Shown: positions 1 to 10,454, counted from the first letter of the stretch. The stretch: DNA of 64,000 nt from Bacillus shivajii (GCF_020519665.1 NZ_CP084703.1:2666001-2730000); one strand, 5' to 3'. The notes: generated by a model from the letters alone, not told the origin. Translations and numbers: made by a program.

Positions 1-283
1 GTGCACAAGCTTCTGCGTGAACGCTTATAATATCTGCTCCAGCTTTTGCAAATTGAGGAATGTATTGATCTGGGTTCTCAATCATTAAATGGACATCTAA
101 TGGAAGATCCGTAACCGGTCGAATCGCATCGACAATTAATGGACCAATTGTAATATTAGGAACAAAATGACCATCCATGACGTCTACATGAATATAGTCT
201 GCTCCACCTTTTTCAACGTCTTTTACTTCTTCTCCTAATTTTGAAAAATCTGCTGATAAGATAGAAGGAGCTATTTTTATCAT
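1..283 (-). CDS. rpe: Ribulose-phosphate 3-epimerase, N-terminal part (cut by window edge)
   Basis: The first 94 residues are visible and begin [19 protein letters not shown]. They are followed by the [12 protein letters not shown] metal/active-site segment and [10 protein letters not shown], both typical of the TIM-barrel pentose-5-phosphate epimerase that interconverts ribulose-5-P and xylulose-5-P in the pentose phosphate pathway. The ATG is preceded by GGAGGTAC and lies 1 base past the rsgA stop, so it is the last visible member of the prpC-prkC-rsgA-rpe operon, as in B. subtilis. The C-terminal part lies outside the window. Confidence 0.95.
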   Translation of the reverse strand, partial: MIKIAPSILSADFSKLGEEVKDVEKGGADYIHVDVMDGHFVPNITIGPLIVDAIRPVTDLPLDVHLMIENPDQYIPQFAKAGADIISVHAEACA

Positions 284-284
284 C

Positions 285-1166
285 TTAGTACCTCCGCTTT
301 TGTGATTGGATTTCTTCGACAAATTGTAAATAATGATTATAACGATGCTGTGCAATTTCACCATTTTCTATTGCTGCTTTTACCGCACATTTCGGTTCAT
401 TGATATGTGTGCAGCCTCTAAACTTACAATCATTTAACCGTTCTCGCATTTCAGGATAATACATGCCAAGCTCATCTGCTTCAATTCCTTCAAAGTCTAA
501 CGAACTAAAACCAGGAGTATCTGCAACATAACCCTTTTCAATCGGGATGAGCTCTACATGACGCGTCGTATGTTTACCTCTCCCTAAACTTTTAGAGATA
601 GGGTTTGTTTCAATATCTAAATCTGGCTTTAAGGCATTTAAAAGTGATGATTTCCCTACACCAGACTGACCTGCAAAAACAGAAACTTTATTTGCTAAAT
701 ATGGACGGAGGGCCTCTATCGTTTCATCCAAGTAAATCGACGTATTGACGACCTCATACCCTAGATCACGATACGTACTCTCATATGTTTGCATCATCTG
801 TTGTTGCTCTTCTTCTAATAGATCGACCTTTGATAAACAAATAATCGGATCGATATCATTAGCTTCAACATGGATTAGAAATCGATCTAGTAACAGAGAG
901 CTAAAGGATGGTTCTTCTGTGGAAAATACAAGAACAGCCTGCTCTACATTCGCAATCGGTGGACGAATGAGTTCATTTTGCCGGTCTTCTACACTTAAAA
1001 CGTAGCCGTCCGTTCTATTTTCCGCTTCAAATTCCACCCAGTCACCTACGAGAGGGGTGATTTTTCGCTTCCGAAAGTTCCCCCGCCCTCTGCATTGGAA
1101 AATGCCATCTTCATTTTCCACATAATAAAAACCACTTAATGCTTTTACGATTCTTCCTCTACTCAT
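285..1166 (-). CDS. rsgA: Ribosome small-subunit-dependent GTPase RsgA (CpgA/YloQ)
   Basis: A circularly permuted GTPase that checks late 30S subunit maturation in the cytoplasm. Order of parts in 293 residues: an N-terminal OB fold (about 1-65), G4 motif LSKVDL (111-116), P-loop GQSGVGKSS (166-174), G3 DTPG (216-219), and a C-terminal zinc knuckle with Cys247, Cys252, His254 and Cys260. The G4-before-G1 order is diagnostic for the family. Length matches B. subtilis CpgA. It sits between prkC and rpe, and the homologous CpgA is a known PrkC substrate, which fits the shared operon. Confidence 0.97.
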   Translation of the reverse strand: MSRGRIVKALSGFYYVENEDGIFQCRGRGNFRKRKITPLVGDWVEFEAENRTDGYVLSVEDRQNELIRPPIANVEQAVLVFSTEEPSFSSLLLDRFLIHVEANDIDPIICLSKVDLLEEEQQQMMQTYESTYRDLGYEVVNTSIYLDETIEALRPYLANKVSVFAGQSGVGKSSLLNALKPDLDIETNPISKSLGRGKHTTRHVELIPIEKGYVADTPGFSSLDFEGIEADELGMYYPEMRERLNDCKFRGCTHINEPKCAVKAAIENGEIAQHRYNHYLQFVEEIQSQKRRY

Positions 1167-1212
1167 TCAAGCCTCCTTATCCATGAAAAAAAGATGATAG
1201 CTCCTTTTTTTA

Positions 1213-3228
1213 TTATTCATATTGTTGTTCTTTTAATTCTTCATACGAAATCACTTTTGGCGAATCCTTATATTTTTGTTCATTAACGTAAATATAAACA
1301 AGTGCTTGTTCTCCAGGAGCAATAGTCATTGGTACTTGATACATCGTTGTATCACTAGTTTCTTCATCCACAACTGTTGCAGGAATACTATTTTCCAAAT
1401 CAATAACCGTAATTTGGACACGAACTGGCTGTGGTTCTTCTTCGTCATCTATGTCTTCATCTATGTCTTCATTTATTTCCACTGTTACAGGCACATTACC
1501 AGAAATCGGCTCAGGGTCTGGTTCAGGTTCAGGTCCTCTAGAAAAAATAATGGTTGCATCTGTTCTTTCACGTATTTCAGTTCCCCTTGGAGGATCTTGA
1601 GAAACCACTCTTCCTTCTTCAACTGTCGGGTGATATTCTTCTTTATACGTAATATTTAACAACGGTTCATTGCCTATTTCTTCACCTACCTCATCTCTAG
1701 TAAAGTTAAGTAAGTGCCCCATAATATATGTCCGTCTCTCACTTACAACTAGCGTGACAACTGTATCATGAGGAATAATCATATTTCCTACTTCTGGCGA
1801 TTGAGAAAGAACCGTGTTATCATCGCCATCCATTGTTTCTTTTAACTCAATTTCAATCCCCTCAAAACCATCAAGCTCTCTTTCAGCTCTCTCGAGAGAT
1901 AATCCAGTCACATCGACCATTTCTTGCGGTTCACTACCTTCACTAATAAACAAGGTTACTGATGCACCTTCTTTTACTGTTGAGCCAGCACCAGGTCGGT
2001 GTGAGATAACTTTTCCTTCTTCCATTTCATCATCGTACTGGTGTTCTTCTTCGACTTCTAATTTTAACTCTAGTAGTACTTCCGCTGCTTCGTCTGCTTC
2101 CATTCCAATAAGGTCATCTGGAATTATCACATCGTTAACGTGTAACCAACTTGGAATGAGCGAAAAGGCAAGGTAAGTCGTTCCAAATAAAAAGAGGAAT
2201 GCTAGAATAATGGCTGTAAACCAAAATTTTGGACCTTTCTTTTTCTTTGCAGGTTTCTCTTCAGTATCATTTGAACTTACCATTGTATTTTGGTTATGAA
2301 TGAGCGTTTCTTTCGATTGGTCCCCGACCTGTTCATTTTGAATGATTGGTATTGCTTTTGTTTGTTCATCATTTGGAGTAGGAATGTAATAGCGCTTTTC
2401 ATTTACTCTTTCAGGACTCAAAACCGTATGTAAGTCGGTTAACAATTCACCTGCTGATAGAAAACGGTCTGATGGATCTTTCGCAGTTGCTTTTAAAACA
2501 ACATTTTCAACACTTTGAGGAATATTCGGATCCATATCCCTTAAATACGGTAATGGTGTTTGTAAATGTTTAATGGCAACAGAAACTGCTGTATCCCCTT
2601 GAAACGGCACTTCTCCAGTGAGCATTTCGTACATGACCACACCGAGCGAATAAATATCAGATTGATACGTGACATTGCCTCCACGAGCTTGTTCAGGTGA
2701 TAAGTAGTGTACAGATCCTAAAACTGAATTCGTATGAGTGATTGTAGCTTCACTAATGGCACGAGCGATACCGAAGTCTGTGATTTTCGCTTGTCCATCT
2801 TTACTAATCAAAATATTGTGAGGCTTTAAATCCCTATGAATAATACGATTTTCATGAGCATGATCAATTGCTGAAACCATTTGTTCCATATAAGACACTG
2901 CTTCATGCACATCTAGTTTCCCTTTTTGTTGAATGTAATCTTTTAATGTTAGACCATCAATGTATTCCATAACGATATAATATAAGTCTTTTTCTTCGCC
3001 TACATCATAAATGTTGACAACATTAGGGTGGGCTAAGCTTGTAGCCGCTTGAGCCTCTCTACGAAATCGACGTATAAACTCATCATCTTTTGAGAATTGA
3101 GCTTTTAAAACCTTTACTGCAACTTCACGATCGAGAATGATATCATGAGCTAAATAAACATCAGCCATTCCGCCGCCGCCAACAGGCTTTACGATTTGAT
3201 ATCGTTCATTAATACGTTCACCTTTCAT
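1213..3228 (-). CDS. prkC: Membrane Ser/Thr protein kinase with PASTA repeats
   Basis: 671 residues. An N-terminal Hanks-type kinase domain (about 11-270) has the glycine loop GGGGMADV, invariant Lys39, catalytic HRDLKPHN (Asp133) and DFG (151-153). A Thr-rich activation loop and APE-like SPEQ follow. One transmembrane helix lies at about 336-357 after a basic KKKKGPK stretch. Three extracellular PASTA repeats (about 365-570), an acidic Pro/Glu/Asp linker and a beta-rich C-terminal domain complete it. PASTA domains bind peptidoglycan fragments, and in B. subtilis PrkC triggers spore germination in response to them. The start overlaps the prpC stop by ATGA, so kinase and phosphatase are translationally coupled. 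Confidence 0.97.
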   Translation of the reverse strand: MKGERINERYQIVKPVGGGGMADVYLAHDIILDREVAVKVLKAQFSKDDEFIRRFRREAQAATSLAHPNVVNIYDVGEEKDLYYIVMEYIDGLTLKDYIQQKGKLDVHEAVSYMEQMVSAIDHAHENRIIHRDLKPHNILISKDGQAKITDFGIARAISEATITHTNSVLGSVHYLSPEQARGGNVTYQSDIYSLGVVMYEMLTGEVPFQGDTAVSVAIKHLQTPLPYLRDMDPNIPQSVENVVLKATAKDPSDRFLSAGELLTDLHTVLSPERVNEKRYYIPTPNDEQTKAIPIIQNEQVGDQSKETLIHNQNTMVSSNDTEEKPAKKKKGPKFWFTAIILAFLFLFGTTYLAFSLIPSWLHVNDVIIPDDLIGMEADEAAEVLLELKLEVEEEHQYDDEMEEGKVISHRPGAGSTVKEGASVTLFISEGSEPQEMVDVTGLSLERAERELDGFEGIEIELKETMDGDDNTVLSQSPEVGNMIIPHDTVVTLVVSERRTYIMGHLLNFTRDEVGEEIGNEPLLNITYKEEYHPTVEEGRVVSQDPPRGTEIRERTDATIIFSRGPEPEPDPEPISGNVPVTVEINEDIDEDIDDEEEPQPVRVQITVIDLENSIPATVVDEETSDTTMYQVPMTIAPGEQALVYIYVNEQKYKDSPKVISYEELKEQQYE

Positions 3229-3983
3229 GCTTCATTCACTTCCTCTGTCACATAGGAGTAGCGAACAATGGCAATTGTTACGTTATCTTCCCCACCGCGT
3301 TCGTTTGCTGTTTCGATCAATGTATCAGCAATTGTAGATAAAGGTTCATCACTTTTTAAATGCTTTTCAATTTCCTCATCTTCAATCATATCTGTCAAAC
3401 CATCTGAGCATAATATGAGCCACGACCCTGCTTCCCAATCAATGGTACGAATATCAGGTTTAACAGTCGATTCTGTTCCTAATGCTCGTAAAACAACATT
3501 TTTTCTTGGGTGGTGCATCGCCTCAACTTCTGTAATTTGTCCTGAACGTACAAGCTCTCCTACTAGTGAGTGATCATTTGTCAACTGCTTTAAACCATCA
3601 CTTGTTTTTAAATAAACACGTGAATCTCCAACATGACCAACTGTAATAAAATCTTCATTACAAATAGCAACAACTAACGTTGTTCCCATCCCTTCACAAG
3701 TTACGTTTTCTTTAGCATGATTATAGAGCGCTTGGTTCACATCTGTAATCGCCTGTTGAAGCCACTCTTCCGTTTCTTTAGGAGACATGGAATGCTCTAT
3801 AGCATTCCATCTTTGTAACAAAAGTTCTTTTGTCATTTGACTAGCCACGTCACCTGCCTGATGCCCCCCCATTCCATCAGCAACAAGTACGATCGTTTGT
3901 CCGGATTCATTTTTTTCAAAAGCTCCATCATCTTCATTGTGACGACGTATTTTCCCTACATGTGTACGAAAGATCGCTTCCAT
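3225..3983 (-). CDS. prpC: PP2C-family Ser/Thr phosphatase, partner of PrkC
   Basis: 252 residues, the usual size of a bacterial PPM/PP2C phosphatase. The metal-binding motifs are all present: RRHNEDD near the N terminus, VADGMGGHQAGD, GHVGDSRVY, LILCSDGLTD and GEDNVTIAIV. It removes phosphates from PrkC and PrkC substrates in the cytoplasm. The ATG follows GAGGGGATC. Its stop overlaps the prkC start by four bases. In B. subtilis rlmN lies directly upstream, but here the 130 bp between rsmB and prpC hold no gene. Confidence 0.96.
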   Translation of the reverse strand: MEAIFRTHVGKIRRHNEDDGAFEKNESGQTIVLVADGMGGHQAGDVASQMTKELLLQRWNAIEHSMSPKETEEWLQQAITDVNQALYNHAKENVTCEGMGTTLVVAICNEDFITVGHVGDSRVYLKTSDGLKQLTNDHSLVGELVRSGQITEVEAMHHPRKNVVLRALGTESTVKPDIRTIDWEAGSWLILCSDGLTDMIEDEEIEKHLKSDEPLSTIADTLIETANERGGEDNVTIAIVRYSYVTEEVNEA

Positions 3984-4113
3984 AACATAGATCCCCTCAT
4001 TTCTTTCATTACGCTCATCGTACGAATTTGACGTAAATGATCGTTTTACTATCTTTTTCTACTAGTAAACGGTTTCGCCAAATTCTGTTTTAAATCCTTG
4101 TCTCAAAAGGATT

Positions 4114-5466
4114 TTATATTTTTTTTAATGCTGAAATAAAGAATCCATCTGTTCCATAATCTCCTGGGAATAGCTGGATCATTGCTTTATTATCAGCTAC
4201 ACTATCTTTGACTTTATCTGGCATCCGTTCAATAAATGTTTCATCTAACGTTGCTTCTTGTACGGACTCTATAAACCGGTAGACGTTTTGTTCATTTTCT
4301 TCTTTATCCACGGTACAAGTACTATAGACAAGAGTGCCACCTTTTTTTAGAAGTGGCCAGACAGAGCGCAAAATATCTTGTTGAATGGTTGCTAAATGAT
4401 TGACATCGTCTGCTTTTTTTGACCATTTTATATCTGGCTTTCTTTGTATTACCCCTAAGCCAGAACAAGGGGCATCAACTAAAATGCGGTCAAAGCTTTC
4501 TTCATTAAACTTTGTATCAACTTTTCTTGCATCAAGTACTTCTGCCTCAACGTTTGTAAGGTGCAATCTATTCACTTGATCCATAATCAGCTTGATTTTA
4601 TGGTCATGAATATCTAACGCTTGTACTTGTCCGGTGTTTTTTAATTTTTCAGCGATATGTGTCGTTTTCCCACCTGGAGCCGCACACGCATCTAAAATTT
4701 GTTCGTTTACTTTTACACCAAGCGCATTTGCGACAAGCATTGACCCTTCATCTTGAATCGTAAGCCACCCTTCTTGAAATGCTTTCGTCTTGCTTAGTGA
4801 CCCTTTTTGAACCACAATACTTTCTGGGAGAAGGTCACTATTTTGCGCTTCAATTCCCTCTTCATTAAGTGAGTGTAATACTTGATCAACATTAACTTTA
4901 CTTACATTTACTCTCGCTGTCGTTTTCGGGTGAAGTAAGTTGCTTATCGCCATTTGTTCCGTTTTCTCTAATCCATATTGCCCGGACCAACGCTTAATTA
5001 ACCACGCCGGATGGCTCGATTTTACTGCGACTTTCTCGAATTTATCATCAATGGTATCAAACGACCTCGTCCCTTTTCGTTGAACAGCCCGCAATATTCC
5101 ATTGACCATTCCAGAGATTCCTTTATGGCCTCGTTTTTTGGCAATTTGCACAGCTTCATTAATGACAGCATGATCAGGGACGCGATCTAAATAAATCATT
5201 TGATATAAGGAAAGCCTTAATAATATATGCACCCAATTATCAAGCTTCTGTAAAGGCTTTTTTGAGAGTGGTTCTAAATAAAAATCTAACGTTTTTTGGC
5301 GTTGAATGGTTCCATAAACAATTTCTGTTAACAACGGCACGTCTTTGTCGTTTAACTTAGCTTTCTTAATCATTTCATTAAGCAAAAGGTGGCTGTATGC
5401 TTGATTTTTTTCAATTCGAAGTAACGTTTCTAACGCAACCTCACGTACATTCATTTGCTGTTTCAT
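4114..5466 (-). CDS. rsmB: 16S rRNA m5C967 methyltransferase
   Basis: 450 residues. An N-terminal NusB-like RNA-binding domain (about 1-140) is followed by a Rossmann methyltransferase domain with the SAM motif DACAAPGGKTTHIAE. The two catalytic cysteines of m5C enzymes lie in DAPCSGLGVI and VYSTCTVDKEENE. It methylates C967 of 16S rRNA. It starts one base after the fmt stop, with GGAGAG as ribosome site, so fmt and rsmB are cotranscribed as in other Bacillaceae. Confidence 0.96.
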   Translation of the reverse strand: MKQQMNVREVALETLLRIEKNQAYSHLLLNEMIKKAKLNDKDVPLLTEIVYGTIQRQKTLDFYLEPLSKKPLQKLDNWVHILLRLSLYQMIYLDRVPDHAVINEAVQIAKKRGHKGISGMVNGILRAVQRKGTRSFDTIDDKFEKVAVKSSHPAWLIKRWSGQYGLEKTEQMAISNLLHPKTTARVNVSKVNVDQVLHSLNEEGIEAQNSDLLPESIVVQKGSLSKTKAFQEGWLTIQDEGSMLVANALGVKVNEQILDACAAPGGKTTHIAEKLKNTGQVQALDIHDHKIKLIMDQVNRLHLTNVEAEVLDARKVDTKFNEESFDRILVDAPCSGLGVIQRKPDIKWSKKADDVNHLATIQQDILRSVWPLLKKGGTLVYSTCTVDKEENEQNVYRFIESVQEATLDETFIERMPDKVKDSVADNKAMIQLFPGDYGTDGFFISALKKI

Positions 5467-5467
5467 A

Positions 5468-6406
5468 TTACTCTCCTAACAACGTTCCTTCAGTTAATTC
5501 TTTTCCTGCACCTACTAAAAACGTCTTAACATCCATTCTTTTTTTTCCTGAAGGTTGAATATCGGTCAGTTTTAATACTGTCCCATCTCCACAAGCAACA
5601 AAAATGCCTTCATCTAGTTTTACAATCGTACCTGGTGTTTTGTTTGTCGTTTCTGTTGTCTTTTCAGACCACCAAACTTTCATACGTTTTCCTTCTAAGG
5701 TTGTGTACGCAACTGGCCATGGGTGTAATCCGCGAATTTGGTTATAAATTTGTTCAGCAGTCATTGCCCAATCAATCTTCTCTTGCTCTTTTGTAATATT
5801 TGGCGAATATGTAACTTCCGTTTCATCTTGTTCAATGGCCTGGATTGTACCTTCTTCTATTTGAGGCAATGTCTCTAATAATAAATCAGCCCCTAATTCG
5901 CTTAATTTATCATGCATTGTACCCGTCGTATCATTATCCTCAATAGGGATTGAGCGCTGTGATAGAATATCTCCTGCATCAAGCTTTTCTACCATATACA
6001 TGATCGTTATGCCTGTTTCTTTCTGTCCATCGATCACCGCTTGATGTATTGGAGCTCCGCCACGATATTCTGGTAGTAATGATGCATGAACATTGATACA
6101 CCCTAGCAGAGGAATATCTAGCAATTCCTTCGGTAAGATTTGTCCAAATGCAGCTGTGACAATTAAGTCTGGTTCTACTTTAGCAACTTGCTTCCATTCT
6201 TCCTCTTGCTTAATTTTTTCAGGTTGAAAAACGTTTATACCATGTTCTTGGGCAGCCACCTTTACTGGTGGCGGTGTTAACTCTCTTTTTCTTCCTTTTG
6301 GTCGATCCGGTTGCGTAACCGCCAAAACGACATCATACCCATTTTCCACTAATGTATGTAATACAGGAACCGCAAAATCTGGCGTTCCCATAAAGACCAC
6401 TCTCAT
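5468..6406 (-). CDS. fmt: Methionyl-tRNA formyltransferase
   Basis: 312 residues. It starts [16 protein letters not shown] and carries the formyl-THF transferase signature [16 protein letters not shown], with the catalytic Asn and His, then the Asp-bearing EKLDAGDI. The C-terminal OB-like domain starts near residue 205. It formylates initiator Met-tRNA. The peptide deformylase gene def that normally lies between priA and fmt is not present in the 83-bp gap upstream, so deformylase must be encoded elsewhere. Confidence 0.97.
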   Translation of the reverse strand: MRVVFMGTPDFAVPVLHTLVENGYDVVLAVTQPDRPKGRKRELTPPPVKVAAQEHGINVFQPEKIKQEEEWKQVAKVEPDLIVTAAFGQILPKELLDIPLLGCINVHASLLPEYRGGAPIHQAVIDGQKETGITIMYMVEKLDAGDILSQRSIPIEDNDTTGTMHDKLSELGADLLLETLPQIEEGTIQAIEQDETEVTYSPNITKEQEKIDWAMTAEQIYNQIRGLHPWPVAYTTLEGKRMKVWWSEKTTETTNKTPGTIVKLDEGIFVACGDGTVLKLTDIQPSGKKRMDVKTFLVGAGKELTEGTLLGE

Positions 6407-6489
6407 TTTTCATTCCTCACTTTCTCGCTATAAAGGCAGTAATAGACACTAGAATTTTCCCTTAAAGCTTTTGCATTTTAAACAACTGT

Positions 6490-8925
6490 TTAAAGCATCA
6501 TATATGGATTTGTATCAATGACAATGGATAAGCTTGTTCTACTCATCTCTCCTTGATACGTTCTTATGACTTCTTGCAAAACAGCAATCAACTTCGGTTC
6601 AACTTTGTATTTTATCATGCATTGGTAGCGATATCTATCTTTGATTCGAGGGATCGCTGATGCAACTGGGCCATACACGAATGTATCGTTTGATAAATTC
6701 CCCTTTAAAAACTTCACGATATTTTCCGTTACAGTGACGACCTTTTGTAAGTCGTTATCACTAATATTAATGAGTGTTAAGTAGTAATAAGGAGGATAAC
6801 CGCCTTGCTTACGAATGTACATTTCTTTTTGAAAAAAAGAGACATAATCGTGTTCTTTCACATCTTGTATACTGTAATGATCAGGAGTGTATGATTGCAC
6901 GATCACTTCTCCTGGCTTTTCATGTCTACCTGCTCGGCCACTTACTTGTGTTAATAATTGAAACGTTCGTTCAGAAGAGCGAAAGTCTGGTAAATGAAGC
7001 ATTGAATCTGCCGCTAACACACCGACTAGTGTGATGTTCGGAAAATCTAACCCTTTTGCGATCATCTGTGTCCCTAATAGGACATCACCTTCACCTTGTC
7101 CGAATTGATTTAATAGTTTCTCATGTGCCCCTTTTTTTCTAGTTGTGTCAACATCCATTCGAATGACACGAATACCTGGAATCACTTTTTTAATCTCTTC
7201 TTCTACCTTCTGGGTACCTGATCCGAAAAAACGGATTGAATCACTTTCACATTCGGGGCAAATTGTTGGCACCGTTTCTGTATATCCACAATAATGACAT
7301 TGTAACGATTGGTTCGTTCGATGATAGGTTAATGAAATGTCACAATGCGGACATTCAGCAACATAACCACAGTCTCGACACATTATAAACGTCGAATACC
7401 CTCTTCGGTTTAAAAAAAGTACGACTTGCTCATTACGTTCTTTCCGGTCAATAATCGCTTCAAACAGTTCATTCGAGAACATTGATCTGTTCCCATTTTT
7501 TAATTCGTCTCTCATGTCAACAACATTGACAGTAGGCATTTTTACATCATTTACACGTTTATCCATCGTCAGTAAATGATAGACACCTTTTTTCCCCCTT
7601 GCATAACTTTCTAGAGAAGGTGTCGCACTCCCTAAAATGACTGGACAATTAAAATAACTTCCTCTTTTAATCGCAACATCCCTTGCGTGGTATCTCGGTG
7701 ATTCTTCTTGTTTATAGCTTGTTTCGTGTTCTTCATCAATAATGACGATCCCTAAGTTTTCAAAAGGTGCAAAGATTGCTGATCTTGCCCCAACGACTAC
7801 TCGGACCTCTTTGTTTCGAATTTTTCGCCATTCATCGTATTTTTCACCTTTTGATAGCGCACTATGTAGAACCGCAACTAACGAACCAAACCTTTCTTTA
7901 AAGCGAGTGACCATTTGTGGGGTTAAGGAAATCTCTGGAACAAGAACAATCGCTTCTTTCCCTGCTTTAAGTGCGTGTTCAATTGCTTGTAAATAAACTT
8001 CTGTTTTCCCGCTCCCTGTCACGCCTCGTAATAGAAACGTTTCATGGGTGTTGTTTTCCATCGAAGTAATGATCGGTGTAAGTGATTCGCTTTGTTCAGA
8101 AGTTAAGGATAGTGAGTTACTTTTTTTAAAGCTTCTCCCCTCATAAGGGTCACGATTAAATACTTTTTCTTCTTCAAGTAAGTACCCTTTTTTCACTAGA
8201 GCTTGTACTGTTGCACGTGATACATGCGTTTTTTCTAATAAATCAACAACTGTCCATTCTTTTCCATCTTCACTCTCAAGAAAAAATTGCAGTAACTGTT
8301 TTTGCTTCTCGGCATTCTTTGGTAGAGTATCAGCTACTTCTTTCAACCGCTGTTTGTCTACGTTCCTTTTAATAATTTTACGTTTTTTGCTTGTTTCTTT
8401 TGTACCAACAATCGACTCTGTTATTAGTTTTCCTTCTTTTATCGCTTTTGTAATAAGTTTTCTTTGTTCTTCTGAAAAATGTTTATGAACATCATCCCAA
8501 TCAAGTTTTTTTGTCTCATCTGGAAATAACCTTTGAAACTCAATGGGTAAAGAAGCGATATTTACCTCAGGGTGTACTTTGATTTCTTTTTTATATTTCG
8601 CTCTCATCGCTGCTGGTAACATAACTTTTAAAGCGGCTATATGAAAAGATAATGTTTGTTCTTTTAGCCAAACACTTAGGTCTAATAATTCTTGAGTTAA
8701 AGGTGGCTGAACATCTACAACTTCAATTATTGACTTTATTTTCTTCAAGTCGTATTGGCTAGAGTCAACAACTTCCATAACAAATCCTTGTACTTTACGA
8801 GGCCCAAAAGGAATAATCACCCTTACCCCCGGGACCGTTGTTTCTTCATAAACGGGAGGAATGAAATAATCAAAGAAACGATCCGTTTGGTTTGTTGCTA
8901 CATCTACAATCACACGTGCAATCAT
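6490..8925 (-). CDS. priA: Primosomal replication restart helicase PriA
   Basis: 811 residues, close to the Bacillus length. The N-terminal 3'-DNA-binding domain (about 1-110) precedes a helicase core with Walker A GVTGSGKTEVY and Walker B IIDEEHETSYK. A two-site zinc module is formed by cysteines in CRDCGYVAECPHC and CHYCGY...CPEC. Late helicase motifs include GTQMIAKGLDFPN and QVSGRAGR. It reloads the replisome at stalled forks. It overlaps the coaBC stop by ATGA, indicating coupling. Confidence 0.97.
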   Translation of the reverse strand: MIARVIVDVATNQTDRFFDYFIPPVYEETTVPGVRVIIPFGPRKVQGFVMEVVDSSQYDLKKIKSIIEVVDVQPPLTQELLDLSVWLKEQTLSFHIAALKVMLPAAMRAKYKKEIKVHPEVNIASLPIEFQRLFPDETKKLDWDDVHKHFSEEQRKLITKAIKEGKLITESIVGTKETSKKRKIIKRNVDKQRLKEVADTLPKNAEKQKQLLQFFLESEDGKEWTVVDLLEKTHVSRATVQALVKKGYLLEEEKVFNRDPYEGRSFKKSNSLSLTSEQSESLTPIITSMENNTHETFLLRGVTGSGKTEVYLQAIEHALKAGKEAIVLVPEISLTPQMVTRFKERFGSLVAVLHSALSKGEKYDEWRKIRNKEVRVVVGARSAIFAPFENLGIVIIDEEHETSYKQEESPRYHARDVAIKRGSYFNCPVILGSATPSLESYARGKKGVYHLLTMDKRVNDVKMPTVNVVDMRDELKNGNRSMFSNELFEAIIDRKERNEQVVLFLNRRGYSTFIMCRDCGYVAECPHCDISLTYHRTNQSLQCHYCGYTETVPTICPECESDSIRFFGSGTQKVEEEIKKVIPGIRVIRMDVDTTRKKGAHEKLLNQFGQGEGDVLLGTQMIAKGLDFPNITLVGVLAADSMLHLPDFRSSERTFQLLTQVSGRAGRHEKPGEVIVQSYTPDHYSIQDVKEHDYVSFFQKEMYIRKQGGYPPYYYLTLINISDNDLQKVVTVTENIVKFLKGNLSNDTFVYGPVASAIPRIKDRYRYQCMIKYKVEPKLIAVLQEVIRTYQGEMSRTSLSIVIDTNPYMML

Positions 8926-10133
8926 TTGCCATTGAACCCTTCCATGATATTCATCGTTTCATCAAGAAGCACTTTCGCAATTTCACTTTTCTTTTCCATA
9001 GGTACCCTTACAGGTTCACCTTCCCGTTTAAAAAGTATGATTTCATTTGTATCCCCTGCAAAACCAGATCCTGGAGTAGATATAGAATTCGCCGCAATCA
9101 TATCGACACGTTTTTTCTCAAGTTTCTTTTTCGCAAATTCTTCAAGGTTTTCAGATTCTGCCGCAAAACCAACTAATGTTTGGTGTGTCCTCTTTTCACC
9201 TAATTCTTTCAATATATCTTTTGTTCTCTCCATTTCTACGGACCAATTACCCTCTTGTTTTTTCATTTTTTGATCGTATGTATTTTTTGGTCGATAATCT
9301 GCTACTGCAGCTGATTTAATCACTAAATCTTGATGTGGGAACTCTTTCAGTACCGCATGATACATTTGTTGCGCCGAGTCAACTCTTACAACGTTTACTC
9401 CGTGTGGTTCTTCAACTGCAGATACGCCTGAAATAAGTGTCACATCAGCTCCACGTTTTGCAGCTTCTTTTGCAATCGCATAACCCATTTTCCCTGTTGA
9501 TCGGTTCGTAAAAAAACGTACTGGATCTATCTTTTCTCTTGTTGCCCCTGCAGTAACTAATACTTTTTTTCCATACCACTTTACATTTGCTATTTTTGTA
9601 AAATGATGTTCTACTAATTCCAATAAATCTTCAGGTTCACTCATTCGACCTTTACCTTCATACCCACATGCTAAATACCCCTCATTAGGTTCAATAAACG
9701 TATAACCATATTCTTTTAATGTCACCATATTTTTTTGAACAGCAGGGTTAGCATACATATTCACATTCATCGCTGGAGCAATCATAATAGGAGCTGTTGT
9801 CGCTAGTAACGTCGTAGATACCATGTCATCAGCGATTCCGTTTGCTAGTTTGCCTATAACATTCGCTGTAGCAGGGGCAATAAGAACTAAATCTGCCCAA
9901 TCGGCAATGTCGATGTGAGCAATTTTCGTTGGGTCTTTTTCTTCAAATGTATCTGTATAGACGCGGTCACGCGATAGTGCTTGAAAAGTTAACGGAGTGA
10001 CAAACTCTTGGGCAGAAGATGTCATCAATACTTTTACTTCATATTGATGTTGGATAAGTTTACTCGTTAATGCAGCCGCTTTAAAAACAGCAATGCCACC
10101 AGTTACACATAATAAAATTCGTTTCTTGTCCAT
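8922..10133 (-). CDS. coaBC: Bifunctional phosphopantothenoylcysteine decarboxylase / synthetase
   Basis: 403 residues, a fusion of two coenzyme A biosynthesis enzymes. The N-terminal CoaC flavoprotein half (about 1-185) has the CVTGGIAVFKAA flavin segment, PAMNVNMY and the ACGYEGKGRM loop bearing the catalytic Cys. The C-terminal CoaB half has VTAGATREKIDPVRF, NRSTGKMG and KSAAVADYRP. Together they convert 4'-phosphopantothenate plus Cys to 4'-phosphopantetheine. It lies upstream of priA and downstream of rpoZ; a hairpin terminator separates it from rpoZ. Confidence 0.97.
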   Translation of the reverse strand: MDKKRILLCVTGGIAVFKAAALTSKLIQHQYEVKVLMTSSAQEFVTPLTFQALSRDRVYTDTFEEKDPTKIAHIDIADWADLVLIAPATANVIGKLANGIADDMVSTTLLATTAPIMIAPAMNVNMYANPAVQKNMVTLKEYGYTFIEPNEGYLACGYEGKGRMSEPEDLLELVEHHFTKIANVKWYGKKVLVTAGATREKIDPVRFFTNRSTGKMGYAIAKEAAKRGADVTLISGVSAVEEPHGVNVVRVDSAQQMYHAVLKEFPHQDLVIKSAAVADYRPKNTYDQKMKKQEGNWSVEMERTKDILKELGEKRTHQTLVGFAAESENLEEFAKKKLEKKRVDMIAANSISTPGSGFAGDTNEIILFKREGEPVRVPMEKKSEIAKVLLDETMNIMEGFNGK

Positions 10134-10213
10134 TTATGTTCGCCTCCATCGGTTTCCTTAATTCTTCTATGTCTCTTTCCTTTAACAATACCGAAAACCA
10201 GCGAGAAAAACAA

Positions 10214-10244
10214 AGAAAAAAACAACCTTATGATAAGGCTGTTT
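10214..10244 (-). terminator. Rho-independent terminator after rpoZ
   Basis: On the minus strand a 10-bp stem AACAGCCTTA/TAAGGTTGTT (one G-U pair) with loop TCA is followed by a run of T. It begins at the rpoZ stop codon and would end or attenuate the gmk-rpoZ transcript before coaBC. Confidence 0.8.
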
Positions 10245-10450
10245 TATGATTCTTCTCTTTCGTATGTTAATTTTTCTGCGTCAATCTCTTCTAACGCCAT
10301 CCCTACGAAATTTACAGATTGTGATTTCTCTGTCTTTTGGAAAAGGCCAGGGTTTTCACGAAGCTGGCGGGCTCTGTGAGCGGAGATCGTTACAAGTGTG
10401 TACTTTGAGTTAATTTTATTCATCAATGAATCAACAGATGGGTTTAACAT
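10244..10450 (-). CDS. rpoZ: RNA polymerase omega subunit
   Basis: 68 residues, starting [20 protein letters not shown] and containing ALEEID, the conserved omega core that helps fold and stabilise the beta' subunit. Length equals that of B. subtilis RpoZ within one residue. It follows gmk by 4 bases, the standard gmk-rpoZ pair, and the stop is fused to a terminator hairpin. Confidence 0.96.
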   Translation of the reverse strand: MLNPSVDSLMNKINSKYTLVTISAHRARQLRENPGLFQKTEKSQSVNFVGMALEEIDAEKLTYEREES

Positions 10451-10454
10451 ATGA

